This document shows, piece after piece, positions 14,125 through 25,400 of a DNA stretch of 64,000 nucleotides (within the stretch, counting starts at the first letter, position 1; each line of letters starts with the position of its first letter). Source of the stretch: Hermatobates lingyangjiaoensis (lineage: Eukaryota > Arthropoda > Insecta > Hemiptera > Hermatobatidae); assembly GCA_026182355.1 (NCBI GenBank), contig JAPFBL010000049.1, positions 682,001 through 746,000 of the forward strand. The letters run 5' to 3'. The translations under genes were made by a program, and so were the position numbers. The notes beneath the pieces are model-generated. The model had not been told where the DNA came from, ran no database searches, and saw only the letters and a list, made by a program, of their open reading frames with translations.

Positions 14125-15185
14125 CTGGAAAATCCATGATTTTCATCTTTACATTCAATGTACTTGCCTCCATTTTTTCTCCTAACTCAGTCTTTTATGG
14201 TTTACAAGTGAAGAAGATAGTTGTGAAAGTGCAGTAGTTTATAAACATTATAAATGTCATCATATCGAGAAATACGAAGTAAATATTGAGTAAAATCTAG
14301 ATGATTTACATTCTCTAAATGTTTTAATAATGAACGCCAGCTAAGATACATTCAGTGATATAAATTTAATCTTAATATATGTTGTAATCTTTGGGTGAAT
14401 TTAACACGCGCCTCGCCCTCAGTAGAACACTAATTTTAATATCAGATTCTCAAGCAAGTGGTACTGATATGCCATTAATATATATCCCAGTAGTTTTCGT
14501 TCTCTATGCAATCATTCGATTTATAATCGTATATCAAACAATCTGTATTTATTTCGCAATACAAAGTACGTGGCTCTATAAGTAGCTAAGTTGTCTTAAA
14601 ATCAATAGGAACAAGGATTTGATCGACTTTATGTTTTGATATGTTTAATTATTATAAAATAGGTTTGCCTAAAAACTTTAAGTACACTGTAAAAAATGAA
14701 AAATATGACATAATGAAAACTGGGTGTGTAAATCTGTTTCAAACAAGTGTTTTTATAAATGGGTTTCTCGAGAGAAATGTCCCACAAGATTATATAAACG
14801 TATATTATTTGGCATTGTAGCTTTTGCATTCATGGGCTTTATACTGATGTCAATTTAGTATTGCAATCTTCTTTTTGAATAGGTGGAGTTGTCACAGCAT
14901 TTACCATAAAGAAAATAAGATGTTTCTTGATGAGTATTAAAATAATCCTCGAAAAGATATGGTTATCTTTTTAAGGAGAATTTTATTGAATCTTGTAAGG
15001 AATATTTTATGAAATTTATTTGTCAGTCATTAGAAACTAGTTACCTACCTAATATATATCCATGTCTGGTTGAACACTACTGATATAATTAATAATGTTA
15101 TAAGTTTATTATAAATCGTTAATATAATTAATTATAACAGTTTTTCTGATATAATATATACATATATATGAATATATACATATAT

Positions 15186-15395
15186 ATAAAGAAGTGCACT
15201 AGTTCAGAGACTGTTGGAGACCCTGCAACCGTCTCTGAACCAGTGCGCTTGGTTTCCCTCTCTTATCTCTCCTGAAGATGATTCAATCCAAAAATTAGAG
15301 ACTATAAGTGTGTGCTTTTAATTTCTCTATGTTTCTTTTTCTACGTCGAGCTATATTTATCCGTTTCGGATGGTATTTCCAACGAAAAAGTGTAT
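15186..15395 (+). repeat. Family-D repeat tip with a 5' hairpin, bounded by (TA)n
   Basis: A (TA)-rich stretch precedes it and (TA)n follows at about 15391. It starts with an imperfect inverted repeat (about 15191-15208 with 15223-15240, loop about 14 nt). It then carries the family-D signature TCTCTCCTGAAGATG, a degenerated hairpin, AATTAGAGACT, and the tail AATTTCTCTATGTTTCTTT ending in ATCCGTTT. The same unit recurs at 42958-43165, 50810-50905 and 54494-54629. Confidence 0.6.
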
Positions 15396-16517
15396 ATATA
15401 TATATATATCTTTCATTAGTATTAATCTTTGTTTTGTGAATGCACCATTGTCACCAAACAAATGTAAACTTCTTATAGCTTCATATCCCAACTGGTAAAA
15501 AATGCCAGATAGTTCGCGAATGCAGGAACTTCGTTGATTCAGAGCGTGTTCAGTTCATTGGCTACTACGAAGTATTAATACTATGTTGGGCAAATAACTC
15601 ATTTGGAAAAATTGACCCCTAACAACTGTAATTAAAAGTTTAAACAGTAAAATCAGTTAATATTTAACTGAAGTTATTACTATGAACAATAAAAGCATAT
15701 AGACTTATAAAATAAATGAGGGTTTGGTCAGTCTTCCAGTTTCAAATAAACTCTTAATTTCAAAGTTTAACTTATACGATCTTTTCTTTAATTTTTACAA
15801 AAAGGCAATTTCAGGACTGGATGATTTAACAGATTATAATTAATCAGATAAGAGAATTATGAAACTTATAATTGAGACCTTATTTGTGAAGTTCAATAAA
15901 TTAATTATACTGCGAGTTGAGGTTATTTTAAGCATATAACTTCTCAGATAAGTGAATTGTTGATAATGTAATTAACATTCAGCAAACTGATCTACGAATA
16001 ACTAAAAAAAAAGGCAGGCCCCTGAAATAAACTTAGAAAAAATGGTTCTAATGACAAATGACCAGAAAAAAGATATTAAACTACAAAATAGGACAATAAA
16101 TGGTTCAACGAGGTTATGTACTTAGGCCAGTTACCTAGCTTCCATGATTCCTCTCATAAAGAAATAAAAAGAAGAGTTGGGATTAGTTAGAAGAAGTTTT
16201 GGGCGATGAGAGATATATAACAAAACCCGAAGGTTAAATAATACCAGAAAAAGATTATTATAAAAGTATATCATTCCTGAATATCCACAGCTCAAGTGTA
16301 GACAGCGACAGCGAGAAATAAGAGAAAATGACGAAGGAAAGTGTACTAGGGGTGAATAAACCAGAAACAAAGGAATAAACAAGTGATAAAATAAATAGAT
16401 GAGGGTTTGAATATATGATGGTTACAGTGTATATTCTTAAATGGAAGTGGTTAGGACATGTCATGGTGTTAAAGGGTTATAGGTGGGCAAAGAGAATTCA
16501 GAATAGTATGTCAGAAG

Positions 16518-16532
16518 TGAGAGAGAGAGAGA

Positions 16533-16565
<33 letters not shown>

Positions 16566-16604
16566 TGAGAGAGAGAGAGAGAGTGAGTGAGAGAGAGAGA
16601 GAGA

Positions 16605-16658
<54 letters not shown>

Positions 16659-16665
16659 AGAGAGA
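16518..16665. repeat. (AG)n microsatellite
   Basis: About 150 bp of GA dinucleotides with occasional GTGA interruptions and one TAGA. The ORFs reading Ser-Leu or Arg-Glu repeats across it on both strands are artefacts of the dinucleotide repeat. Confidence 0.95.
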
Positions 16666-18299
16666 ATTATCTTTAGGAACAAGAAGGAGAGCAGGAAGAC
16701 AGGGAAGAAGATGGGAAAATAAGTTTATAGAAACAAATGGACCAAGAGTTTCTAATGACAGAGGCAGATTTAAAAATTCACAGTTTTTCTTATAAACTCT
16801 TTTATAATCACCTATGTAAATCAGGAGAAGATGACTTATTTGGTTTTAATTTGTAAAATATATTATTTGTGAATAAAAAAAGCACTTATTATTATATCAA
16901 TGAATCATGTTCATTGTTCCTTTAGTTCATAATATTAATCTTATTCTTCAATTTTTTTGGTCTGCTCCGAACTCTTTTTCTGTAACAACTATATCCTTGT
17001 TGCAAAGGCGAACTTTTACTCTTTACCTCATGGTTTATGAAGCTGTAGTATATTCCAGTGATGTAAAGACTTAATTTGTTTACTTTCATATTTATATTTA
17101 GTTTGCATTACAACTGAGTAGCAGCACATTATATAAATCAGGAATAGATAAATGGAAATGAATAAAAAAAGAAAATGAACAAAGAAAAAGTTAACTTTTT
17201 ATTATCTGGCTTAAAAAGTAGCAAATAAATGACGTTTTATAAGTTTAATAATATATGTTTGAATGCACAGGTTTCATAACATGTTTAAGCATTAGCTGCA
17301 TTTCTAATTCACTCACCAGTAAATAACTTTAAACATGAATCTATAAAGTTATATTAAGAGGAAATAAATTATATTTTGCCTGCGTAGGAGTAACTGGTTT
17401 TGAAGATGAACAGAGTCCGAAACGTCCGAAACTGCCCAACGACTCTACACCTGTGCACCAAGTAATCCGATTTTTAATGATAACTTACACTAACCTCAAG
17501 GCTCTAACAATATATATGCATGCACTTTTTACCTCCCTAAACTTTTATAAACACCAGCCATTGTATAACTTAACTTTTTGTAATGGTGATGACAATTCAT
17601 TAACAAAAATTATTAATGGTTAAGGAAAATATTTTTTAAGTTTATTCATTAAAAAAATAGGTCGTTTAAAACCCTATGTCTCAGTTTAGAATTGAACAGC
17701 ACGTCGTGAAATAAATGGACCACAAAAAATTTGTTTACCAATTTTCACCTTATGCCATGAAAACTACATGAAAAGCTTAGAGGATGAACAAAGGGAACTC
17801 CGTAGAAAAAGAAAGTTTAAGAAATGAAAATATAATTATCATTATATCATATTCGTTATTATAATATAATGATAATATAATTATCATTATATTCGTTACA
17901 TGGGTTATAATGAATAGTTTTAATAGAGGCGGTATGTAGAACATGGATTTGACGTGTACCATAGTATTATTGTGTTGACATGGTTGATGGGTTAAATTTA
18001 ATGTTATTACTAAATTATTAAATATTAACCACTAACTTAGTAATTATTATCTCACAGAAATATAATATGATTTTGATTGTAAATGATTATCATATGAACT
18101 ATTCAAATATATTCAGGCACTTAATTCTAACAACTGAGAAAATAAATGGGCAGCGGGTAACTGGGTCTTTCTAAGAACCAGTAAATACACTCTAAGGATC
18201 TACAAACTACTCTCCTATTGGTCACTATCGTAACGAATCATTATATATATATATATATATATAAAAATATTTCACATAAACACGTGAAATAACAATCAA

Positions 18300-18457
18300 T
18301 GATCAAACCACAATAAGAAATGGGAAAACAAGGCTAAGATCTTTCAACCGTAACAAGCGGTCTTCCTCAGAGTTGGGTTTTTGACTCTGACGAAGACCGC
18401 TTGTTGCGGTTGAAAGATCTTAGTTTTGTTTTACCATTTCTTATTGTGATTTGATCA
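18300..18457. repeat. Family-A foldback: two PLE tips in inverted orientation
   Basis: The left arm (18300-18372) and right arm (18385-18457) are near-perfect reverse complements around a 12-nt spacer. Each arm is the terminal about 70 bp of the Penelope-like element at 18730-20900: TTTGATCA end, CCATTTCTTATTGTG, AGATCTT, then CTGANGA. Both 3' ends point outward and both sides run into (TA)n (18241-18262 and 18456-18472). The left side also keeps an outer segment with a small CACGTG palindrome seen in other family-A copies. Confidence 0.85.
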
Positions 18458-18472
18458 TATATATATATATAT

Positions 18473-18714
18473 CGGGAGCAGAGCAGACCATATATCGGTT
18501 ACTTCCTCACTGACCATTTTCAAGAAATTTCATTTTCACTGACTATATTCCTAAAAAATGGTCAAAGAGGACCGAAACATGTCGGGCTATGAAAATAAAA
18601 ATGTTGGACAACTTATCTATCTTGTACCACAAACATGGAGAAAGTTCATTAGAGAAATTGAGAGACTCAGTAGAAAAGTGGTGAAATTAAAAATAGGCAT
18701 AGAATTTAACAGGA
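18473..18714 (+). repeat. Decayed PLE-like tip between two (TA)n tracts
   Basis: Contains a stem GGTC-loop-GACC followed by GAAACATGTCGGG (18558-18592), i.e. GAA plus a 6-nt palindrome, the layout seen at the ends of the other repeat families here. The CTGANGA part has decayed. The 70-residue ORF over it has no recognisable product. Confidence 0.35.
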
Positions 18715-18764
18715 TATATATATATATATCAATGATCAAACCACAATATGAAATGGGAATACAA

Positions 18765-18807
18765 GACTAAGATCTTTCAACCGTAACAAGCGGCCTTCGT
18801 CAGTGTC
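18765..18807 (-). ncRNA. Hammerhead-like motif at the 3' tip of the Penelope-like element
   Basis: Reading the minus strand: GACA, CTGACGA, one extra A, GGCCG, loop CTTGTTA, CGGTT, GAA, the palindrome AGATCT, T, AGTC. This follows the hammerhead order: stem I (GAC with GTC; 3 of 4 pairs in this copy, 4 of 4 in others), CUGANGA core, stem II, GAA core, a loopless palindromic stem III that could form between two molecules, a UH cleavage site, and the stem I return. The extra base before stem II is not canonical. PLEs elsewhere are known to carry hammerheads; activity here is untested. Confidence 0.5.
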
Positions 18808-18999
18808 AAAAACCCAACTAAACACTAGATGCAGAAAACATCTGGTGAGGGATTGAGAAGAGTGGGAGGGAAGGGTGGTATTATAAAAGGGTGAAAGTGC
18901 AGGAAAGGACAAATGTACAGAAAAGGATGTTTTGGGAAACAAATGATACAGTAAGAAAGAGTAAAAAACTATCCGCTAGCTGTCAACCCTCTTAGAAGG

Positions 19000-19510
19000 G
19001 GCTGTTGACTTCGTAACGAAAGTATCAAGTTTGAGGAGACCGTTACTAATGTTTATAATATTTGATCTATTAAATTTAATTAGAGGCGATTCAATACTAT
19101 TTCTTAAAACATCGATTTTCATAGGTAATAAATTTACCTTCTGTCCAATCAATATGATTATTTCCATTGATTATATGCAAGAATAAGGCACTACTTTTTT
19201 CCTGTCTACTTACGTTGTATTGGTGTTGTTTTAAACGTATCTTTAATGATTTACCAGTTTGACCAATATAAATTTTACGGCAATTTTTGCACGGAATTTT
19301 ATAAGTACCACCGGGTTCCAATTCCCTGGGAGAGTTTTTTATTAACATATTGCCCACGGTATTACGATTAGAAAACACTATATTAAAATCAAGTTGTTTG
19401 GCTAGTCTAGGAAGGGGGTCCAATGAGTCATGATATGGTAAAATTATAGAATTTGACAATGAACGAGGCTCTGTTGAAGTATTAGAGAAAGTTTTTTTAG
19501 CACCCTTCAA
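19000..19510 (-). pseudogene. PLE GIY-YIG endonuclease domain
   Basis: The minus strand reads GGTYKIPCKNCRKIYIGQTG, then SLKIRLKQH, the cysteine-flanked GIY-YIG fold typical of Penelope-type endonucleases (C-x2-C upstream of YIGQTG, then R-x3-H). The frame is open from about 19510 to 19097; one stop follows CFKKY and coding-like sequence continues (ESPLIKFNRSNIIN) to about 18976. It lies directly after the SVYRKPTN segment of the same element, in the usual PLE order. Confidence 0.88.
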
Positions 19511-19849
19511 AGCTAAATCGACATAAGAGGGTTAATTTAATGATAGGGCAATTGATCTAATGTTGTTAACCTCTTCATTAAGGAATTCAGGAGAGCACAC
19601 ACTTAACGTCCACATAAACATATTTCTAAAAACGGAAATTTTAACACTTTTGGGATGAGAAGAATAAAAGTGAACATATGCAAGTACATTCGTAGGTTTT
19701 CTATATACACTAAAGCGTAACTCTTTAGGTAACCTATGGATCAGGACATCTAAGTAGGGCAAATTACGATTTACTTCTTCCATTGTGAACTGGATTGTCG
19801 GCACTAATGAATTTAATTTTATTAGAAAAGCATCTTTATTTATAGAATT

Positions 19850-20494
19850 AGGGAAAATAGTATATCGTTAACATATCTATACCATTTAACATATCATGGT
19901 ATGATGTGTTAGGCAAAATTCAGCTTAACATTTTAGTTTCAAAAAATTCTATGTATAAATTATTTAGGAGGGGGGATAAGTAGTTACTCATTGTAAGCCC
20001 AAATTTTTGTTAATAAAAATTATTTTCAAACTGAAAATGACAATCTACTACACATAACTTAATTAACTCTGTTATAGTGGTAGATGGAAGGGGAAGGGAT
20101 AATTAACTAATTCCTCCTTGAGTAAGCTCAAAAGATCAGTTACAGGTCCATTGGTAAAAAGGGACTTCACATCAATACTACTCAATCTATAATTTTTATT
20201 CATGTTGACACTTTTTAGTTTTCTAATGAGATGAGCACTGTTTTTAATATGGCTGCCTGAAATTTTTCCAATTAATGGGCTTAAAACACTTACTAACCTT
20301 TTGGACAAGCCATGTGATGCCGAACCAAGCGAGCTCACAATCAAACGTATTGGGTAATTATCTTTATATGTCTTGATCAACCCGTACATATATGGCAAAG
20401 AAGGGGATTTTGATATAAATTTAGTAATAAGTTCGGGTTGATTTTTTAAGACAGTTTTAATTTTTTTATTAAACGAACTATTGACCCTTTCCAA
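19850..20494 (-). pseudogene. PLE reverse transcriptase core, inactivated
   Basis: The minus strand reads PYMYGLIKTYKDNYPIRLIV and LSSIDVKSLFTN, the PLE fingers and first catalytic aspartate region. A frame change near 20050-20070 leads to KFGLTMSNYLSPLLNNLYIE with a stop just before it. The catalytic box reads WYRYVNDIL near 19870: the first aspartate of YVDD is asparagine. With the stops and frame change this copy cannot encode active enzyme. Confidence 0.85.
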
Positions 20495-21029
20495 AGGATT
20501 GGACCTTAACTTTGTTTACACATTTTTATCTTTTAACATATTCTCTATTTTATCGACGTAATCTTTTTTATTTAATATTACTGTTACTTTAGATTTATCA
20601 GTTTTAGTATTTTTATAGTATTATCTTTTTTAAGCTTAGAATAAGCGTCGATAAAACGTCTAGGTACACTAACAACATCGGTTTTTTCTGAAAGACCGTA
20701 TACCATTTCTTTTAAAGTATTTAAATTATCCATATCTATGTTATTTAATTTTTCAGCGTTACAAAAACCTTTAGCCACCTGAACATAATTTATATTATTA
20801 CTTTTAGGAACAAAATTTAAACCGTATCCTAATGCTGCTACTGCATTATTTTCCAATATTCTGTCTGATAAATTAAGAACAAATTTTCTACTTTTATTTT
20901 TAATCCATAATACATTTTATAATAAATACTGATTAATAAATAATAATAAATAATCATTTTGTAATAAATAATACATTTAAATTTTATTCCAAATAAAATC
21001 TTGATGAGAAATCTTTATATATATATATA

Positions 21030-21219
21030 AGTAATGCCGGCCCGCGAGAGACGCCGGCCCGCGAGAGACTAGAGGGTTGAAGTCCGTATCAACATTGCCT
21101 CTCCTATAAACAGAAGGAGCTGACTAATAAACTCGATTCTTGTCTTCAATCACGTGCGAGCTAGTTTATTTAAATTCCTTTTTTTTAAAAACCTATTCAT
21201 TACTCGGACACGCGTAACT
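21030..21219 (+). repeat. 5' LTR
   Basis: Begins AGTAATGCCGG and ends CGCGTAACT. A 17-bp unit (GCCGGCCCGCGAGAGAC) is tandemly duplicated near its start, a GC-rich patch with many CpGs. CCTATAAACAG at about 21105 may be the TATA region, and AATAAA (21128-21133) a poly(A) signal, but neither is proven. Confidence 0.93.
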
Positions 21220-21238
21220 GGTGCCGAAACCCGGGATC
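21219..21238 (+). other. Primer-binding site, tRNA-Phe type
   Basis: TGGTGCCGAAACCCGGGATC is the reverse complement of the conserved 3' end of eukaryotic tRNA-Phe including CCA (acceptor strand pairing with GCCGAAA, then the T arm). It sits immediately inside the 5' LTR, sharing one T with the LTR end if the end is drawn at ACT. Confidence 0.88.
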
Positions 21239-21288
21239 ATTCGCCAACTGTTTAATAGTGTAGTGTTGTGTCCAGTGTAGAAACCAAC

Positions 21289-22482
21289 ATGACGAGTAAA
21301 CAGACAACAGGAGCCGATGTTAGGCTCGCAGTGAAAATAGAACAAGCGAGAGTAGCAAAAGCAGGGTACCTGATGAACCTATTAGATTCGATAAAGAGGT
21401 TCGAGGGTGATGCTCGAGAGTTGGACTTGTTCATAGAGAGAATGGACTCCATCAACGAGCAGTTAGTCACAACTCAACTAGACCCAGCTACAGACAAGAA
21501 CATCAAGACCTACTTCCTCGCCAGGGTCAGCCTTACGGTGATGCTGGAGTTAGGACTTACGTTTTGTGCGGAGTGGAGTGCGGTGCGAGCAGCCCTTAAG
21601 GACAGATATGCTGGAGCCGCAAAGCCTGTAGCTAGAAGTGCGCTAAAAATTTTTGAAATGCGGAAGGAGAATGGTGAGACCTGCGCTGAGTTCGGGCGCA
21701 GATTGGGGGATGCGACAAGGAAATTAACTATGAAGATAAATGAAAAGTGCACAGACAGTCAAGAAGCGAAATGGAGAACGACGATATATGAAGAGATAGC
21801 CAGTGAAATTCTCCTCAAGGCAGCTCCAGAACGAGTGAGAATGGCCCTCCGTATCATGAAGCCCACTAGTCTCGAGGAGACAATTAATGCCATCCGGGAG
21901 GAAGAAATGGACCGAGAAGATAACGGTGTTATATACAGAGGGAAGTCAGAAGGAGGATGGGCAGTTGTGACCAGGAGGAGAGTACCTCAGGATAGGCAAT
22001 TCAGAGCAAGAGCCTATGAGGATCGAGGACAAGGGAGGTATTCACAGGAGAGGAAGCCACGGGGACGTTTTGAAGAGAGAAGATCTCAAGCCAGGAGGAA
22101 CAGCTATGAGGCAGTGGGAGGCTACAAGCGAAGAGAGAAGCCAGTAAGAAGAGGATGTTGGGAGTGTGGTGAACTCGGTCACTTCGCGCGAGAGTGTCCG
22201 TATTTATATCGCAAGGAGAGACCACGAACGACACAGTATAGACCAACACCAAGAGATGAGCCCATGGAAGTTAACACAACCCGGCGGGAGAAGATGTGGG
22301 GCAGGAGAAGACAAAAAGGGGAAGGCTCTTCAGAGGACGGGAGCTCATCAGAGTCAACAGGGTCGGAGCAAGAGACATCGATAGAACGACACGAGCGCTG
22401 GTACGAGCGAGGGAAGTGGCCTTCACTGGAAGAGACTCGTGGTGGGAGGATCGCTATTCGAGAGAAGAGGAAGAAGGATTGA
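21289..22482 (+). CDS. gag: Gag polyprotein of the Ty3/gypsy element
   Basis: 397 codons from the first ATG, closed by TGA at 22480-22482. The frame is open for seven codons upstream, without an ATG, so I take ATG 21289 as the start. The N-terminal half is a helical capsid-like region (for example LDSIKRFEGDARELDLFIER). The C-terminal third is rich in Arg, Glu and Ser and carries one CCHC zinc knuckle, CWECGELGHFAREC (residues 290-303), the nucleic-acid-binding nucleocapsid motif. Gag forms the cytoplasmic particle in which reverse transcription occurs. The downstream pol lies in the same frame, with only this TGA between them. Confidence 0.92.
   Translation: MTSKQTTGADVRLAVKIEQARVAKAGYLMNLLDSIKRFEGDARELDLFIERMDSINEQLVTTQLDPATDKNIKTYFLARVSLTVMLELGLTFCAEWSAVRAALKDRYAGAAKPVARSALKIFEMRKENGETCAEFGRRLGDATRKLTMKINEKCTDSQEAKWRTTIYEEIASEILLKAAPERVRMALRIMKPTSLEETINAIREEEMDREDNGVIYRGKSEGGWAVVTRRRVPQDRQFRARAYEDRGQGRYSQERKPRGRFEERRSQARRNSYEAVGGYKRREKPVRRGCWECGELGHFARECPYLYRKERPRTTQYRPTPRDEPMEVNTTRREKMWGRRRQKGEGSSEDGSSSESTGSEQETSIERHERWYERGKWPSLEETRGGRIAIREKRKKD
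22480..22482 (+). promoter_or_regulatory. In-frame TGA between gag and pol, candidate readthrough stop
   Basis: This TGA lies between GAT and AGG. Upstream and downstream codons stay in one frame: 31 sense codons follow before the protease CLVDTG. Gammaretroviruses use suppression of one stop at this position to make Gag-Pol; most Ty3/gypsy elements use frameshifting or a single ORF. A recent nonsense mutation is the alternative. Confidence 0.55.
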
Positions 22483-25400
22483 AGGTTAGGCGAGAGGTAT
22501 ATAGGCGAGCAACAGAGGAATAGCATAAGAGGTAAGCTCCCTATATTTTTTTTTCCCAAATGGAAGACTAAGTGTTTGGTAGATACAGGGTCAGATAGCA
22601 CAATTATGGACAATGAAGTGGCAAAAAGGATGGACAATTATTCAGGGCTGACACCGTGCAACTGCACCTTGGTCACCATGGCAGGAAGGAAGAGCCTGGT
22701 AGGCGAATTACAGGTAGAGATGGGAGAATTAATAGGAGAGACCTTGGCGATGAAAGTGCATGTGACCCACTTAGAGACCCAGAAATATGGAGTTATTCTA
22801 GGGTGCGACTTTTTGGAGAGAATCAATGCAAAACCTGAGTGTAAAAGAGGGAAGTGGGACATTAAACTAGGAAAAAGGAAATACTTCGTGGAAGGGAGAG
22901 TTAAACCAGGGAAGAGAATAACGGTAAACTGTGGAAAAGTGATACCAGGAGAACATCAGGTGAGTGAATTAATGAAAGAATTTGAAAAAGTATTCTATAG
23001 TGAAGGACAGAGGTTATCAGCTACAGGTAGAGTCAAACACCAAATAGAACTCCCTGAAGGTACAGTTGTTTACGTGAAACCTAGAAGGTACCCACACCAA
23101 TTGAAAAAGATAATGCAGGAGCAAATAAAGGAAATGCTGGACCAGGGCATAATACAGAGGTCTAAGTCGCAATTTTCGAGCCCTATTTGGCTGGTCCCGA
23201 AAAAGGTCGAGGAGGGTAAACCCCCTAAATACCGGTTGGTAGTAGATTTTAGAGAGTTAAATAAGTACACTAAGCTTGAAAGATACCCTCTGCCAAGGAT
23301 AGAAGACATACTCGACCATATGGCAGGAGCAACTGTATTCAGTACCTTCGACCTCAAGGCCGGGTATCACCAGATTAGGATGCACCCGAGAGATGTCGAG
23401 AAGACGGCCTTTACGTTCGATAGAGGCCACTTCGAATTTTTGAGGATGCCCTTTGGCCTAAAGAATGCGCCTTCCACGTTCCAACGCCTCATGGATGAAC
23501 TGCTTGAAGGACTGGGAGAAGACTTTACGCAAATCTACATGGATGACATCATAGTGTTCAGTAAGTCAATAGAAGAGCATAAGGAACATGTTACAAGGGT
23601 GCTGAAAAGAATAAGGGACTTTGGCTTAAAGGTAGCGATGGATAAAACCCGCTTATATCAAAAAGAGGTTAGATTTATGGGGCACCTTATCTCAGGTGAA
23701 GGAGTAAGACCCGACCCTAAGAAGGTTGAAGCAATAGATCGATTACCCTATCCAAAGGGACCCAAAGACATCAGGGCTTTTCTAGGTATGATAGGTTTCT
23801 ATAGAAGGTACGTAAAGGACTTTGCAGCAATCACGAACCCCTTGACGGACAGTTTAAAGAAAGGAAAGAAGCTTATACAAACAGAAGATCTAAGAGAAGC
23901 AGTGGAGCAGTGTAAGAAGGCGTTGCGGGGCCCGCTGTTGCTCCAATTTCCTGACCTAAACAAACCATTCATTGTAATGACAGATGCCAGTCAAGAAGCT
24001 ATCGGGGGAGTCTTGATGCAGGAAACTATCCAGGGAGAGCGACCAATAGCCTACGCCAGCAGAAAATTATCACCAGCAGAAAAAAGGTATAGCACAATAG
24101 AAAGGGAAATGTTAGGCATAGTGTGGACTGTAGAACATTTCCGACCCTACCTTTTTGCGGCTGAGTTCACTATTAGAACAGATCATAGGCCCCTAATGTG
24201 GATCGGGAATTTAAAGGAGACGTCAGCCCGGATAGCAAAGTGGAAAGAAAGGATAGCTGCATACAACTTCAGGGTCCAGCACGTAAAGGGCGTTGATAAT
24301 CAAGTAGCCGACTGTTTGTCCAGAAACGTCAACGTCATTACGAGAAGTAGTACGAGAGAGCCAAGTACCTCTAGGGACGTGCGAGAGTTCTTCGCCAACT
24401 GGACACCAGACGCAGATGAAGACCAAGAACAACGAAATGGACCGGAAGCTGAGATTAGTCAGGATATAATAAACAACAAGAGAAATCAAATAATTATAAA
24501 AGACGTCACAGAAGAAATAATAAACACCCAATTGCACAAATATGGCCACTTAAAAATAAATATTATTACAGGAGGAACGAAAGCGAACAACGAACAATTA
24601 AGTACAGTCATAAACCAACTAACAGTGCCAGGAAAGGTATACCATTTCTTTATAGAATCACAAGAACTTGAAAATAGACTACTCCGACTAATTCAGGAAA
24701 GAGAGCTGAGACAAGGAGCTCATTTCATAATCTGTAAGAACCAGGTAGAAACGGTAGAAGACGAAGAGCAGCAGAAAGAGGTCATCCTAAATTATCACAG
24801 GGGAAAAACCAACCATCGTGGTGTCACAGAGACCCTTAAACATCTACAGAGGTCGCATTACTGGCTCCAAATGGGCAAGAGGATAGCCCAAGTGATAAAG
24901 GACTGTGAAATATGCAAAAGGAGGAAGTATGAAAGAGTACCACTTGTACCTCCATTATTACAAAGTCAGACGCCCGAGGGACCCTTTGAGGAGCTAGAAA
25001 TTGATATATTTACATACGACGGAAACAAATATTTAACAACAATAGATAGACTAACGAAGTTAGCCTCAGCATGGCCACTAACAAGTAAATCAAGTGAAAG
25101 TACAGAAGAGGCATTGCTGTCGTATTTGGCCACGTTTGACTGCCCGAGAACGATCTATATGGACAGAGGGCGAGAGTTCAACAACGTTAAAATAAAAACC
25201 CTGTTAAAAGAATTCAATATAAACCCCCATTGGTGTACACCGGGTCATCCAAGGTCCCACGGAGCAATAGAGAGACTACATAACACTCTAACGGAACACT
25301 TGCAGTTATTGGCTGATGCAAAAAACATAAAGGGTCATGTGGCAATGGCCAGAGCGGTCCTAGCATACAACAGTAGTATTCACTCGACCACAGAGGCAAC

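Larger units (their letters stand above)
18730..20900 (-). mobile_element. Penelope-like element with GIY-YIG endonuclease, degenerate
   Basis: A 5'-truncated Penelope-like retroelement on the minus strand, that is, in the sense of the receptor transcript. From 5' to 3' it has an N-terminal segment ending in the LGYGLNFVP motif (about 20885-20584), reverse transcriptase fingers and palm (20494-19850), the thumb region with SVYRKPTN (19804-19532), and a GIY-YIG domain (19510-19000). A roughly 245-bp 3' UTR ends in the family-A tip next to (TA)n at 18715-18729. Frames shift between segments and there are internal stops, so it is not autonomous now. PLEs use a telomerase-related reverse transcriptase, and those with GIY-YIG are mobile by target-primed reverse transcription. 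Confidence 0.9.

Noticed and set aside
13956..14237. 93-codon plus-strand ORF
   Set aside because: It is the antisense shadow of the receptor M2 exon on the minus strand, where splice sites and protein match exactly.
16461..16795. Ser/Leu- and Arg/Glu-repeat ORFs
   Set aside because: Translations of the (AG)n microsatellite.
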